DNA of 64,000 nt from assembly GCA_020851555.1 (NCBI GenBank), contig JADZCM010000017.1, forward strand, positions 248,001-312,000, read 5' to 3'. Positions within the stretch are counted from its first letter, which is position 1. Each line of letters begins with the position of its first letter. Shown in pieces: positions 27,474 through 36,972 of the stretch. The stretch comes from Bryobacterales bacterium (GTDB lineage Bacteria > Acidobacteriota > Terriglobia > Bryobacterales > Bryobacteraceae). A program made the translations under genes and the position numbers. The notes beneath the pieces were generated by a model. That model was not told where the DNA came from and did no database searches. It saw only the letters and a list, made by a program, of their open reading frames with translations.

Positions 27474-27832
27474 AGGGCAATCAGCGGCACGCCGCAGGCG
27501 ACCAGCAGAGCGCCTGCCCAGCGCCTCCTCCCCACGCGCTCCTTGAGCAGGAACCGGGCCAGAACAGTCTCCAGCACGTAGGTGGCGGCGGTCGCCGGAA
27601 CGGCGAAGCTCAGGTCCGCCACCTTCAGCAGGGCCAGGAAGGCGAAAAAGGAGACCGCCATGAACAGGACGGAAGCGGCGACGAACGGGTTGCGGGCCAC
27701 GCGCCCGAATGCGCGCCCCAGCGGGCCCGGCCGGAAATCGTGTATCTCCCCGTGGCGCTTCATGCCGTAAGTTTGCAGAAGCTCCCCGCAGGTGGTGGCG
27801 CCCACGATCGTGGCAACCAACAGCCACTTCAT
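27470..27832 (-). CDS. Small EmrE/EamA-type transporter (second of a pair)
   Basis: 120 residues with four hydrophobic helices (residues 3-20, 50-68, 75-95 and 101-120), the size of small multidrug resistance/ArnE-type proteins. It overlaps the genes on both sides by 4 bases. With its neighbour it could form a heterodimer, as ArnE/ArnF do when flipping a modified lipid. The context between hpnJ and hpnI suggests handling of a hopanoid or its sugar-carrying intermediate; that is inference. Confidence 0.75.
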   Translation of the reverse strand: MKWLLVATIVGATTCGELLQTYGMKRHGEIHDFRPGPLGRAFGRVARNPFVAASVLFMAVSFFAFLALLKVADLSFAVPATAATYVLETVLARFLLKERVGRRRWAGALLVACGVPLIAL

Positions 27833-28236
27833 GCGGATCGTCTCTCCCCCGGCCGGGTGGTCCGGATGGGCGTGTTCCCCACCAGCACAACCCCCGCGAC
27901 GATCAGGGCTATGCCCGTCCAGCGGCCCGGCGAGACGTGCTCACCCAGAAAGAGCCTTCCCATGAGCGCCGTCAGCACGTAGCCGAACGCAGTCACCGGC
28001 AGTACGTAGGTGAGGTCGGCCCAGCTTAGCAGCGTCATGCGCGAGAGCATCCACAGAATCAGCAGCGAGACGCCCAGCGCCACCCACGGGTTCAGAACAG
28101 CAGCCAGAAAGGGGTTCCCTGCGCCGCCGGATCGCATCCCGCGGCTCAGGCTGAAGTTGCCAAGCACGTTGGAACAAATGACGATGGCCGCCAGGAGGCG
28201 CGTCTTGAACCGGAGCCGCGGGGAGGAAGCGGTCAT
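27829..28236 (-). CDS. Small EmrE/EamA-type transporter (first of a pair)
   Basis: 135 residues with four hydrophobic helices, including SNVLGNFSLSRGM and TYVLPVTAFGYVLTALMGRLFLGEHVSPGRW. The latter is the typical end of an EamA half-transporter (FLGE-V-RWxG). It starts with ATGA overlapping the hpnJ stop and ends overlapping its sister gene by 4 bases. See the sister entry for the proposed role. Confidence 0.75.
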   Translation of the reverse strand: MTASSPRLRFKTRLLAAIVICSNVLGNFSLSRGMRSGGAGNPFLAAVLNPWVALGVSLLILWMLSRMTLLSWADLTYVLPVTAFGYVLTALMGRLFLGEHVSPGRWTGIALIVAGVVLVGNTPIRTTRPGERRSA

Positions 28237-29693
28237 GGGCGGGCTTCGTCTTGGGTGAAGGCGTCCGCCCGCTGGCTTTGAACAAAGCGCCGGCGCTTGC
28301 GGCGGAGGGAAAGGTACTCCCGCGCTTCCTTGTACAGCCGCCGGCGTTCGGAGGAGTCGAATATGGCCTTCCGCATGATCCGCCAGGCGACGCGGGGCCG
28401 GAAGTAGTATTCGCCGTAGAAACGCTCCACCCAGTCGACCAATTCGGCGCGGTCCAGGCCGGGGTAGATGATGTTGGGGAGCTGGTGCCCTGCCTCGTCG
28501 GTCATCGAGTCGATGGTGATGAGGCCGTTGCGCTTGACGTAATCGTAGAACTCGGTGCCGGGATAGGGGTGCGCGATGGAGACCTGGATGGTCTCCACGT
28601 CCAGCCGCTTGGCGAACTCGACCGTGTTCTGGAGGCTCTGACGGGTCTCTCCGGGCAGTCCCACGATGAAGTCGCCATGAATCGTGAGGCCCAGCTTGTG
28701 CGCGTTCTCGGTAAACCGCAGGGCCATCTCGACGGTGGCGCCCTTCTTGATGTTCTTGAGGATCTGCGGATCTCCGGACTCGTAGCCCACGATCAGGAGG
28801 CGGCAGCCGGCCTCTTTCATGGCCTTGAGCGTCTCGTAATCGGTGGTCACCCGCGAGGTGCAGGACCAGGTGAATTTCAGCGGCTTGAGTTTGGAAGCCA
28901 CCTCGATCGTGCGCGCCTTCTGGTAGTTGAAGGTGTCGTCGTCGAAGAAGATCTCCCGCAGGCCGGGCAGGCTCTCCAGCGCGAAGCGCGCTTCGTTGGC
29001 CACGTCCCCGGCTGAGCGCCGCCGCCAGCGGTGCCCGGAGTGCGTCTGCGGCCAGAGGCAGAAGGTGCACATCGCGGGACAGCCGCGCGAGGTGTAGAAG
29101 GCCACAAACGGGTGCCGTAGAAACGGGACGCTGTAGCGGGTGAAGTCCAGGTCGCGCTGGTAGACCCTGGTGACCCAGGGCAGCGCGTCCAGGTCCTCGA
29201 TGGCCATCCCCTGCGGATTGTGCACGACATCGCCGTTCTTCCGGTAGCTCGCGCCGGGCAGTTCCGGGACGGGCTTCCCGCGGGCGAAATCCACGACCTG
29301 ATAATCGAACTCGCCGCGCACGACGAAGTCGATGGCGCGGGAGGCGGCCAGGACCTTGTCCGGTTCGACCGCGACGGGAGGCCCCACGAACGCAATCTTG
29401 AGTTTCGGATTTGCGTCCTTCATCCGTTCGGCGATTCCGGCGTCCACGCGGAAGCCGGGAGTGGAGGTGAACAGCACCACGAACTCGAAATCGCGCGCCC
29501 GGGCGACGCACTCCGCAATCGACACCTTGTGCGGCGGCGCGTCCAGCACCTTGCTGTCCGGGAGCATTCCGGCCGGATAGCACAGCCACACCGGATACCA
29601 GTAGGATTCGATCTCCCGCGTCGCGGGCCACCGTGACCCGGCGCCGCCATCGAAACCCTCAAAGGAAGGTGGATTGAGGAACAGCGTCCGCAT
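28233..29693 (-). CDS. hpnJ: Hopanoid-associated radical SAM protein HpnJ
   Basis: 486 residues. An N-terminal B12-binding-like domain (FLNPPSFEGFDGGAG onward) precedes a radical SAM core with CPAMCTFC, then IFFDDDTFNYQKAR and VGLPGETRQS. The opening MRTLFLNPPSFEGFDGGAGS is characteristic of HpnJ, which contracts the sugar ring to form the cyclitol ether of bacteriohopanetetrol. The ATG at 29693 fits that start. It is the first gene of the four-gene operon hpnJ-transporter-transporter-hpnI. Confidence 0.9.
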   Translation of the reverse strand: MRTLFLNPPSFEGFDGGAGSRWPATREIESYWYPVWLCYPAGMLPDSKVLDAPPHKVSIAECVARARDFEFVVLFTSTPGFRVDAGIAERMKDANPKLKIAFVGPPVAVEPDKVLAASRAIDFVVRGEFDYQVVDFARGKPVPELPGASYRKNGDVVHNPQGMAIEDLDALPWVTRVYQRDLDFTRYSVPFLRHPFVAFYTSRGCPAMCTFCLWPQTHSGHRWRRRSAGDVANEARFALESLPGLREIFFDDDTFNYQKARTIEVASKLKPLKFTWSCTSRVTTDYETLKAMKEAGCRLLIVGYESGDPQILKNIKKGATVEMALRFTENAHKLGLTIHGDFIVGLPGETRQSLQNTVEFAKRLDVETIQVSIAHPYPGTEFYDYVKRNGLITIDSMTDEAGHQLPNIIYPGLDRAELVDWVERFYGEYYFRPRVAWRIMRKAIFDSSERRRLYKEAREYLSLRRKRRRFVQSQRADAFTQDEARP

Positions 29694-29893
29694 CGGACTT
29701 AATTTTGAGTTTACGGCACCGGCAGCCGTGCCACAAGAAAGGCGGAACTCCGGTTTTGCGTTCAATAGAAACAAGAGGGGAGGATGCCTTTCTGGGAAAG
29801 GGCTCGCTCCTGAAATGTCTTCCACGCCGGAGAGCCGGGTGAGGCCGCCGAAGTCCGCCCTCGACCAGTTGATGGCTGAGTTACGCTGAACGG

Positions 29894-30625
29894 GTGGACC
29901 CCGAGCGGCTGTGCGTCGTCCTGGTGGCGCCGCGTAATCCTCTGAACATCGGCGCCGCGGCGCGCGCCATGAGCAACTTCGGCTTCTCGCGCCTGCGTCT
30001 GGTCAGACCCTACGAGGCCGCCTTCCGGGAGGCGCGCTCCGCCGTCAGGGCCGGACACATCCTGGCCGGCGCCGAGGAATTCCAGACCGTGGCCGAGGCG
30101 GCCGCCGACTGTTCTCTCGTCGTCGGCACCAGCGCCGCGGGCAGGCGGGAATTGCAGCATCCCGTGCGGCGCCTGGAATACGGCGGCAGCCTGGTCCGCA
30201 GACGCCTGGCCTCCGGGCGGGTGGCTCTGCTGTTCGGCTCCGAGAAGTTCGGCCTGTCGAACGCGGACCTCGCGCACTGCCACTGGGTGATGCGCGTTCC
30301 GGCGCGCGAAGAGCACGGCTCCATGAACCTGGGACAGGCCGTCGCCGTGTGCCTCTATGAGTTGGTCCGGCGGCCCGAGGCGGTCACGGCGCAGCCGGAG
30401 CGGAAGAAGAGGCCGCCGGCCGGCAGCCTGGAGGAGTTTACGCGGCTTCTCCTGGACGTCTTGCGCGAAAGCGGCTACGTGCACCAGCGGGTGGAGGCGT
30501 CTACCGGGATGAAGATCCGGCGCCTGGTGCGCCGCCTGGATCTCTCGGCCCACGATGCGGAGATCTGGCTGGGGATGTTGCGGCAGATCCTGTGGAAGCT
30601 CGGCGCTCCCGGCTCGCAGTCGTAA
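29894..30625 (+). CDS. SpoU-family RNA 2'-O-methyltransferase, TrmJ-like
   Basis: 243 residues from GTG. The SPOUT motifs are visible: LVAPRNPLNIGAAARAMSNFGF at the N-terminus, LLFGSEKFGLSN in the middle and PAREEHGSMNLGQAVAVCLYE forming the knot. A helical C-terminal extension resembles TrmJ, which methylates tRNA residue 32. The exact target is not proven by sequence. It is divergent from hpnJ; the 200-base gap holds the promoters of both and a spurious 24-codon frame. Confidence 0.88.
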   Translation: MDPERLCVVLVAPRNPLNIGAAARAMSNFGFSRLRLVRPYEAAFREARSAVRAGHILAGAEEFQTVAEAAADCSLVVGTSAAGRRELQHPVRRLEYGGSLVRRRLASGRVALLFGSEKFGLSNADLAHCHWVMRVPAREEHGSMNLGQAVAVCLYELVRRPEAVTAQPERKKRPPAGSLEEFTRLLLDVLRESGYVHQRVEASTGMKIRRLVRRLDLSAHDAEIWLGMLRQILWKLGAPGSQS

Positions 30626-30645
30626 ATGCCGCGCGCGCCCGGCGC

Positions 30646-31596
30646 CTAGCGCATCGCCGAAAACTGTTTGTACTGCGCGGCGATGCCCGCCGTCTGGGGG
30701 TCGCCGGGGTGGATCACCACGCGATAACGGAACCGGAGCGTCTGCCCTGGCCGGAGCGTGATGCTCCCATCCTGGGTCTGGTCGTTCATGAACTCGCGCG
30801 CCCCGAACGGATTGGCGGCGCACAGTCCATACGCCCGGCAATGCCAGAAGGTCGGATAGTGGGGATTGGCGGGGTGATCCATGATGGCGATCCCGATCCG
30901 CTGCCCTTCCACTTCACCGTAGACGTCGACCCACGGCGCGCGCTTGCCCCAAACGCCGGCCTCCGACTCCCGTCCCTCCGCGTCGATCATCTTGCCCGTC
31001 CTCGGCGGATCGGCTGGGATGTTCTTTCCCGGAGCCTCCAGGCCCGAGGCGACCCGGACGGCGAACGTGCCTTCCTTGGTGTCTCCGAACTTGACTGTCC
31101 CCACGGGGGTCAGGGTGATGTCCAGGTCGATGGTCCGTAGCCGCGGATCGGAATAGAAGGTCATGGTCCGGGATTCGGCCACCAGTTTGTTGCCCGACGG
31201 GCCGACCCAGTCGAACAGCGCGGCGATCTTGCCGTCCTGCGCGCTCACGATCTTATTGATCACCACCCGCCCCAGGTTCGTACGTTTGCCGGGCGGTTCA
31301 TTCGCCCAGAAGTCGACCCCGTTGACGTCTCCGTGGGTGAACCACAGGCCCCGGTGGTGCGGATGGTCGGTCGTCTCCCCCTCAACCTTCGCCATGGGGA
31401 AGTGCCGGCTCACGATCACCCCGGAGGCGGCGCGCAGCGGGTGCAGGTAGGGCTTGGGCGCAGCCGGGCCGTAGAAGAACTCGGTGAACGGTTTGCCGTC
31501 GATCTCGACCGAGATCTTCTCCGCGCCCTGGGTAAACCGCACCTGGGCCCACAGCGGAAACACAGCCAGCAGAACCACCAGCAGCCTCGAATTCAT
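30646..31596 (-). CDS. Exported DUF6807 (PmoA-like) protein
   Basis: 316 residues. A signal peptide (MNSRLLVVLLAVFPLWAQ) is followed by the DUF6807 fold: FYGPAAPKPYLHPLRA, the motif TDHPHHRGLWFTHGDVNGVDFW, and NPHYPTFWHCRAYGLCAANPFG. The family is abundant in acidobacteria and planctomycetes and is often linked to sugar degradation. The His-rich motif may bind a metal. Its reaction is not established. Confidence 0.88.
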   Translation of the reverse strand: MNSRLLVVLLAVFPLWAQVRFTQGAEKISVEIDGKPFTEFFYGPAAPKPYLHPLRAASGVIVSRHFPMAKVEGETTDHPHHRGLWFTHGDVNGVDFWANEPPGKRTNLGRVVINKIVSAQDGKIAALFDWVGPSGNKLVAESRTMTFYSDPRLRTIDLDITLTPVGTVKFGDTKEGTFAVRVASGLEAPGKNIPADPPRTGKMIDAEGRESEAGVWGKRAPWVDVYGEVEGQRIGIAIMDHPANPHYPTFWHCRAYGLCAANPFGAREFMNDQTQDGSITLRPGQTLRFRYRVVIHPGDPQTAGIAAQYKQFSAMR

Positions 31597-31692
31597 GTCT
31601 GGTATTAGACCACAGGAAGCGAGCCCTCACGGGAGGCTTCGTGTGCGGGCGGCCTTGTCCGCCATCCCACGCGGATGTATGATGGCGCGGTG

Positions 31693-34600
31693 ATGACCAT
31701 ACGGGTGCTCTCGGCTGCTCTTGCTCTGGCGTTCCTGGCGGTCTCGCCCGGAGCGGCCGTTACGTTCACGAAGACCCACTACCCGGCCGGGCCCTCGCCG
31801 CGCGCCGCCGTGGCGGCGGATTTCTCCCGCAACGGCACCCTCGACCTCGTCGTCGCCAGCTCGGGCGACAACCAGGTCTGGTGGCGGGAAGGTTTGAAGG
31901 CCACCGGGGGATTCGGCGCGGCGCGGCCAAGCGCCGCCGCCGCTGAACCGCGGGCCCTTGCCGTGGGCGATTTCAACCGGGACGGCAGGAAGGACCTGGC
32001 CGTGGCATGCGCGGGAGCCAACGTCGTTTCCGTGCTATGGGGCGATGGGGCCGGCGGCTTCGGAACACGCACCGACGTGCCTGTGGGAAGCGGACCCGTC
32101 TCCCTGGTAACCGCGGACTTCAACGCGGACGGCAAGACGGACATCGCCGTGGCCAACTTGGGCTCCGGCACGGTCTCCGTCCTGTTGGGCGACGGCGCGG
32201 GCGGCTTCCCTACGAAACTCGAACGTGCGGTTGGCGTCTCACCCTCCGCCCTGATCGCCGCGGACTTCAACCGCGACGGCAGGATGGACCTGGCCGTGGC
32301 CAACAGGACCGCCGGAACCATCTCGATCCTGGCCGGCAGAGGAGACGGGAGCTTCGATCCGAGGGTGGACTATCCGGTTGGCGCAGGCCCGGCGGCCCTG
32401 GCGGCCGGCCACTTCAACGCCGACGGCGTGCTGGACCTGGCGGTCGCCAACTCCTCCGTCGGAACCGTATCCATACTGCTCGGGACGGCGGACGGGAACT
32501 TCGCGCCGAAGACCGATTTCCCGGCGGGTGACGGCCCTGCCGCAATCGCCGCCGCGGACTTCGACGGTGACGGGAAGACCGACCTGGCGGTCGCCAACAC
32601 CGGCGCCAGCACGGTGGCAGTGCTGCTCGGCGACGGCAACGGTTCCTTCCGAACCGGCTCGGTTGACCCCACTCAACAGCAACCCGTCGGACTTGCGCTG
32701 CTGGACCACCCAGGCGACGGAAAGCCGGACCTTGCGGTGGTGAACTCGGCCGGCAACTCCGTTTCGTTCTTCCTGAACTCGACTACGCCCTGGCGAAGCC
32801 AGCCGCCATTGGGACGGCTGCTCAGCTCGGCCGGCGCCGCCTGGGGAGGCCTGGTGGGCTTCGATTCCGACGGAACCACCCTCCTGAATCACACCCCGAA
32901 CTCCTTTCAGTGCGTGGGGCTCACCATCGGGAACTACAAGGACGCGCACCCGTCGGTTTCGGACAACGGCAAGGTGGCGTTCCAGTCCAATCGCGACGGC
33001 TTTGGCTACCGGATCTTCGTGATGAACATAGACGGCACCGGGCTACGGCAAGTCACGACGGCGCAAGGGCTCCCCGACTGGTTCAACCAGCAGGACTGGT
33101 TTCCTGTCATCTCACACGATGGGACCAAGGTGGCCTTCCTGCGGCGGACCGATCCCGAACTGGGCTATGACATCTACGTGGTCAAGGCTGACGGAACGGG
33201 ACTTCGCCAGGTGACACGCTTCCAGACCGACGCCTACGGGACTCGGCGCAGCGGCATTCAGAGCACGGCCTGGAATGAGGACGGGACCAAGCTCGCATTC
33301 CGAGGGGTCAGGCTCAACGACGGGGCGTGGCGGCAGGTTCTGGGGGTCATCCACGCGGATGGAACCGGAGAACAGCATCTGCTGGCCTGGCCCAGCCTGG
33401 GCTGGCAGTCCGACGCCGTAGACTGGTCCCCCGATGGCCGGAGGATCCTCTTCACCGGGGATTCGGTTCAGGATCCCAACCTGTACCACCTCGTGGACTA
33501 CCCCACGATGGAGGGCGCTTCCATCGCCACGGCGACGCTGGGAGGACCCTGCTCCAACGCCGGTTGTGTGCGATTCTCTCCCGACGGGCAATGGCTGGTC
33601 TACCAAACCCGAACCATCACGGGCGAATACTGGCCGACCTTCATCCGCACCGACGGGACCGGCAGAGTGGCGCGGGACCAACTGGCGGCGGTAGGGGGCA
33701 ATACCCTCTATTGGGGACCCACGCCGGCCATCACGGAGCCCAACCGCATGACCCTGGCGCCCGACCCGGTGTATGTCTGGGCGGGGCACGACGTCGCTCT
33801 GAATGCCCGCTTGATGGATGCCGCCGGGACGGTGCTGCTACGCTCAGTGGCGGGCTGGCAGATCCCCGGTCTCAGCGGCTCATCGCCCCGGGTCACGCCG
33901 GCGGGGGAAGTCTCCGCCGGCGCCGGCCTGGCCGACTGGCAGTTGGACGCGATCAACGCAGACCTTAAAGCCACCACCACCGTGAGAGTGAGAAACGCTC
34001 CTGACTTCTCCCTGACGATGCGGCACGAAGGGGAATTCGTCGCCGGCACACAGCGCGGTTTCTCTCTTGTGGTTTCCAACGCGGCGCAATCCGCGCCCAG
34101 CCCCGACCCGGTCACGGTGGCCGACACGCTGCCCGCCGGCCTGACTTACGTCTCGGCGTCCGGCCCCGGTTGGTCCTGCGCGGCATCCGGCCAGACGGTC
34201 ACCTGCACCCATGCCGGGCCGATCGATGGGGGAGACAGCCGCACAATCCTGCTGGCCGTGGCGGTTTCGGCCGCCGCCGTTCCGGCCGTGACGAACACCG
34301 CGCGGGTGAGCAACGTTCACGACGCCAACTCCGGCAACGATACCGCCAGCGACACCGCCCTGGTCGTGGCGGCGCCGTCTCCGCTGGTGATCGAGGCGGC
34401 AGTCAACGCCGTGACCTGGGCGCCGGGGGTATCGGCCGGTTCGTGGCTGGCGGTGCGTGGATCCGGCTTGGCTGAAGCCGCTCGTACATGGGCCGACGCT
34501 ATCGTGGACGGAAACCTGCCCACATCCCTCGACGGAGTCCGGGTGAACGTCAACGGCCGGCCCGCGCTGATCTACTACGTCAGCCCCACCCAGCTCAACG

Positions 34601-35094
34601 TTCTCACTCCGGACGACGACTCTCTCGGGACCGTGCCGGTCGAAGTCATCAACCGCAACGGCCGCGCCCAATCTTCCGCGGAATTGCGCCGCTTCAGCCC
34701 CGGCTTCTTCGCGTACGAGCAGGAGGGCGGCAAGTACGTTATCGCGCAGGATCTCGGCTGGAACCTGCTGGCGAAGGCCGGACTGCTCGGAGCACAGCCT
34801 ACGCGCGGCGCCCGGCCGCGGGAGATGATCGTACTCTACGGCGCTGGTTTCGGCCCCGCCAATCCGCATCAGCCGGCGGCCGCCGTCGTCCCCGCTCCCG
34901 CGCCGCTGGCGAACAGCGTACGGGTCACCATCGGGGGCGTGGAAGCGGAAGTCGTTTGGGCGGGACAGATCGGGCCGGGCTTGTGCCAAATCGTGGTCAG
35001 TGTGCCCGACGTCGCCCCGGGCGACCAACCGCTGATCGCCGAAGTCGGAGGAGCGAGTTCACCAGAGTCAGCCAGGATCACGATCCAGCCCTGA
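31693..35094 (+). CDS. Large exported repeat protein: FG-GAP/VCBS, TolB-like, DUF11 and TIGR03437 domains
   Basis: 1133 residues from ATG 31693. The order is: signal peptide (to about residue 23); seven or so FG-GAP/VCBS repeats (residues 30-370), each with a DFNRDGRxDLAVAN-type calcium-binding loop; a TolB/WD40-like propeller (residues 400-690) with IDGTGLRQVT and SPDGQWLVYQ repeats; a DUF11-like beta domain (about 775-890); and a C-terminal TIGR03437-type domain (about 895-1133; VSPTQLNVLTPDD, VLYGAGFGP). This last domain is a hallmark of Solibacter-like acidobacteria. The protein is probably secreted or surface-held. No enzyme motif is seen. Confidence 0.88.
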   Translation: MTIRVLSAALALAFLAVSPGAAVTFTKTHYPAGPSPRAAVAADFSRNGTLDLVVASSGDNQVWWREGLKATGGFGAARPSAAAAEPRALAVGDFNRDGRKDLAVACAGANVVSVLWGDGAGGFGTRTDVPVGSGPVSLVTADFNADGKTDIAVANLGSGTVSVLLGDGAGGFPTKLERAVGVSPSALIAADFNRDGRMDLAVANRTAGTISILAGRGDGSFDPRVDYPVGAGPAALAAGHFNADGVLDLAVANSSVGTVSILLGTADGNFAPKTDFPAGDGPAAIAAADFDGDGKTDLAVANTGASTVAVLLGDGNGSFRTGSVDPTQQQPVGLALLDHPGDGKPDLAVVNSAGNSVSFFLNSTTPWRSQPPLGRLLSSAGAAWGGLVGFDSDGTTLLNHTPNSFQCVGLTIGNYKDAHPSVSDNGKVAFQSNRDGFGYRIFVMNIDGTGLRQVTTAQGLPDWFNQQDWFPVISHDGTKVAFLRRTDPELGYDIYVVKADGTGLRQVTRFQTDAYGTRRSGIQSTAWNEDGTKLAFRGVRLNDGAWRQVLGVIHADGTGEQHLLAWPSLGWQSDAVDWSPDGRRILFTGDSVQDPNLYHLVDYPTMEGASIATATLGGPCSNAGCVRFSPDGQWLVYQTRTITGEYWPTFIRTDGTGRVARDQLAAVGGNTLYWGPTPAITEPNRMTLAPDPVYVWAGHDVALNARLMDAAGTVLLRSVAGWQIPGLSGSSPRVTPAGEVSAGAGLADWQLDAINADLKATTTVRVRNAPDFSLTMRHEGEFVAGTQRGFSLVVSNAAQSAPSPDPVTVADTLPAGLTYVSASGPGWSCAASGQTVTCTHAGPIDGGDSRTILLAVAVSAAAVPAVTNTARVSNVHDANSGNDTASDTALVVAAPSPLVIEAAVNAVTWAPGVSAGSWLAVRGSGLAEAARTWADAIVDGNLPTSLDGVRVNVNGRPALIYYVSPTQLNVLTPDDDSLGTVPVEVINRNGRAQSSAELRRFSPGFFAYEQEGGKYVIAQDLGWNLLAKAGLLGAQPTRGARPREMIVLYGAGFGPANPHQPAAAVVPAPAPLANSVRVTIGGVEAEVVWAGQIGPGLCQIVVSVPDVAPGDQPLIAEVGGASSPESARITIQP

Positions 35095-35127
35095 TCGCCG
35101 GCGGCCCGTGCTACGAATCCGGCCGTG

Positions 35128-35156
35128 TTGACCCTATCCCGGGCGGTCGCTATCAT
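35128..35156 (+). promoter_or_regulatory. Sigma-70-type promoter of tatA-tatC
   Basis: TTGACC (35128-35133) and TATCAT (35151-35156) are 17 bases apart, close to consensus. They lie about 25 bases before a GGGAGG Shine-Dalgarno and the tatA start. Confidence 0.6.
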
Positions 35157-35188
35157 GAAGGTGAATCGTCGTTTAGGGAGGAACACGG

Positions 35189-35704
35189 ATGGGTCCGCTG
35201 GGCTGGCAGGAGACGGTGTTTATCTTTGTCCTGGCCCTGCTCATCTTCGGACCGAAGAAGCTCCCCGAGTTGGGTAAGACCATCGGCAAAGCACTCACCG
35301 AGTTCCGTCGCGCCTCAAGTGAGCTGAAGCACACCTGGGACCGCGAAATGAGCAACCTTGAGCGGGAAAGCGAATCAATCAGGGAAGTTACCAGTAGCGT
35401 GCAGAGTGAAATCAACGACTACAGTTCGTCCTACACCTATGAGGACAGCATGTACGGAACTTCCGACTATGATTCGGCCGCAGAGAGTTCTTCCACTGTA
35501 AGCGCATCCGCACCTGAGGGCGCTGACCCGACCGCCGACGGGACACCGGAGTACGGAGTCGCCGGGGCGGACGCTGCCACCGAGGACCTGGGGACGGCCC
35601 ATGATTCCGCAGTCGCCGATGCAGGCGGCGCGGAGCATGAGCCGAAGCCCGCCGGCATGGCTGGGGCGGACCCCGCGTCCGAGCCCAAGGCGGTAGCAGG
35701 CTGA
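35189..35704 (+). CDS. tatA: Sec-independent protein translocase TatA/TatB
   Basis: 171 residues. One N-terminal membrane helix (TVFIFVLALLIFGPKKLPELG) with the FGP hinge is followed by an amphipathic helix (KTIGKALTEFRRAS), then a coiled-coil-like segment and an unusually long acidic, Ala/Ser/Asp-rich tail of about 100 residues. It forms the Tat pore or the TatB adaptor; the sequence does not clearly separate the two. tatC follows 15 bases later. Tat substrates in this window include the reductase at 3463 and the TIM-barrel proteins at 38824 and 40664. Confidence 0.9.
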   Translation: MGPLGWQETVFIFVLALLIFGPKKLPELGKTIGKALTEFRRASSELKHTWDREMSNLERESESIREVTSSVQSEINDYSSSYTYEDSMYGTSDYDSAAESSSTVSASAPEGADPTADGTPEYGVAGADAATEDLGTAHDSAVADAGGAEHEPKPAGMAGADPASEPKAVAG

Positions 35705-35719
35705 GTTTCAGCGATCAAG

Positions 35720-36868
35720 ATGGATCCCGAGGATAAGCAGCCGGGAGGGGACCCTCCCGAGGGCGAAACTTCGCCGCAGGGCGACACGCCAAACACGGAG
35801 CCCGAACCGCAACCCGAAGGCGAGCCCTCCGTTCCGACGCCGGACGAGGCGCCGGCGGAGGGCCACGATCTACCAGTTCCGGTGGATGACGCCGTAGACC
35901 CCGGCCAGTTTGCCGCGCCGGTGGAGCAACCCGCGCCTCCGCCGCCCGCGCCGCCTCCGCCGCCCGCGGCCAAGGAGGGGGAAGACGATGAGGAGGAAGG
36001 CATGCTGCGCATGTCCTTCCTGGAGCACCTGGAGGAACTGCGCACGCGGATCTTCTGGGCTCTCGTCGGTTTGGGGATCTCCTTCGCCCTGTGCCTGGTG
36101 TTCGCCAACCAGATCTGGAAATTCGTCAGCGCACCCGGCATCGAGGCGCTCAAGAGCACGGGGGCGCAGCCGAATCTGGTGTTCATCAAGCCGACCGAGG
36201 CCTTCGCCATGATCTGGGTGAAAGCGCCCATGCTCGCTTCCCTGTTCCTGGCCGCCCCCTGGATTCTGTATCAGGTGTGGGCGTTCATCGCCCCGGGTCT
36301 GTACAAGAAGGAGCGGCGCTGGGCTGGTCCCTTCGTCGTCTGCACGGCGGGGCTGTTCGTGTTGGGCGGGGCCTTCGCCTACTTCGTAGCTTTCCGTTTC
36401 GGGCTGGCGTTCCTCCTCGGAATCGGGCGGGACATCAACGTTCAGCCCATGATCTCCGCCACGGAGTACTTCAACCTCTTCGTCAACGCTACCGTCGGCA
36501 TCGGACTGGTGTTCGAATTGCCCGTTCTGCTTTTCTTCCTGACGCTGCTGCGGGTGGTTTCGCCGTCCTTTCTACTGCGGAACACCCGCTACGCCATCCT
36601 GCTGATCGTGATCGTGGCGGCGGTTGTCACGCCCACTCCGGACATCTTCAACCTGATGCTCTTCGCGGTGCCTATGTGCGGCCTGTTTTTCGTGGGCGTC
36701 TTCGCCAGCTACCTGCTGGTGCTGCATCGCGAGAAGCGCCGCTTCCCGTGGATGAAGGTGCTGTACGGCGTGCTGGTTTTCTTGCTGGCGGTGGCGGGGG
36801 CCGTCTATCTGGCCGTGGCCAGGTACGGCTACCGTCCCGTCTGGCACTGGCCGTTCCTGGTGCGGTAG
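35720..36868 (+). CDS. tatC: Sec-independent protein translocase TatC, with long acidic/Pro-rich N-terminus
   Basis: 382 residues. The TatC core begins around residue 95 (MSFLEHLEELRTRIFWAL) and has six membrane helices with PTEAF and PTPDI motifs. It binds the twin-arginine signal. The first 94 residues are low-complexity, rich in Glu, Asp and Pro, including a run of prolines (PAPPPPAPPPPPA); most TatC proteins lack this. It forms an operon with tatA. Confidence 0.93.
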   Translation: MDPEDKQPGGDPPEGETSPQGDTPNTEPEPQPEGEPSVPTPDEAPAEGHDLPVPVDDAVDPGQFAAPVEQPAPPPPAPPPPPAAKEGEDDEEEGMLRMSFLEHLEELRTRIFWALVGLGISFALCLVFANQIWKFVSAPGIEALKSTGAQPNLVFIKPTEAFAMIWVKAPMLASLFLAAPWILYQVWAFIAPGLYKKERRWAGPFVVCTAGLFVLGGAFAYFVAFRFGLAFLLGIGRDINVQPMISATEYFNLFVNATVGIGLVFELPVLLFFLTLLRVVSPSFLLRNTRYAILLIVIVAAVVTPTPDIFNLMLFAVPMCGLFFVGVFASYLLVLHREKRRFPWMKVLYGVLVFLLAVAGAVYLAVARYGYRPVWHWPFLVR

Positions 36869-36972
36869 ACGCCGGCCGGCCGGCCGGAGCCGTGGCCCGC
36901 ACCATGGAAAGGAACTATACTTAATATCGACGGCCGTCGGGATCGCGCCGGAGTGGGGCGCGGGGCTGCTCT

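Noticed and set aside
29674-29889. Small plus-strand frame ending just before the TrmJ-like gene
   Set aside because: It begins inside hpnJ on the other strand and its translation has no recognisable motif; the gap is better explained as divergent promoters.
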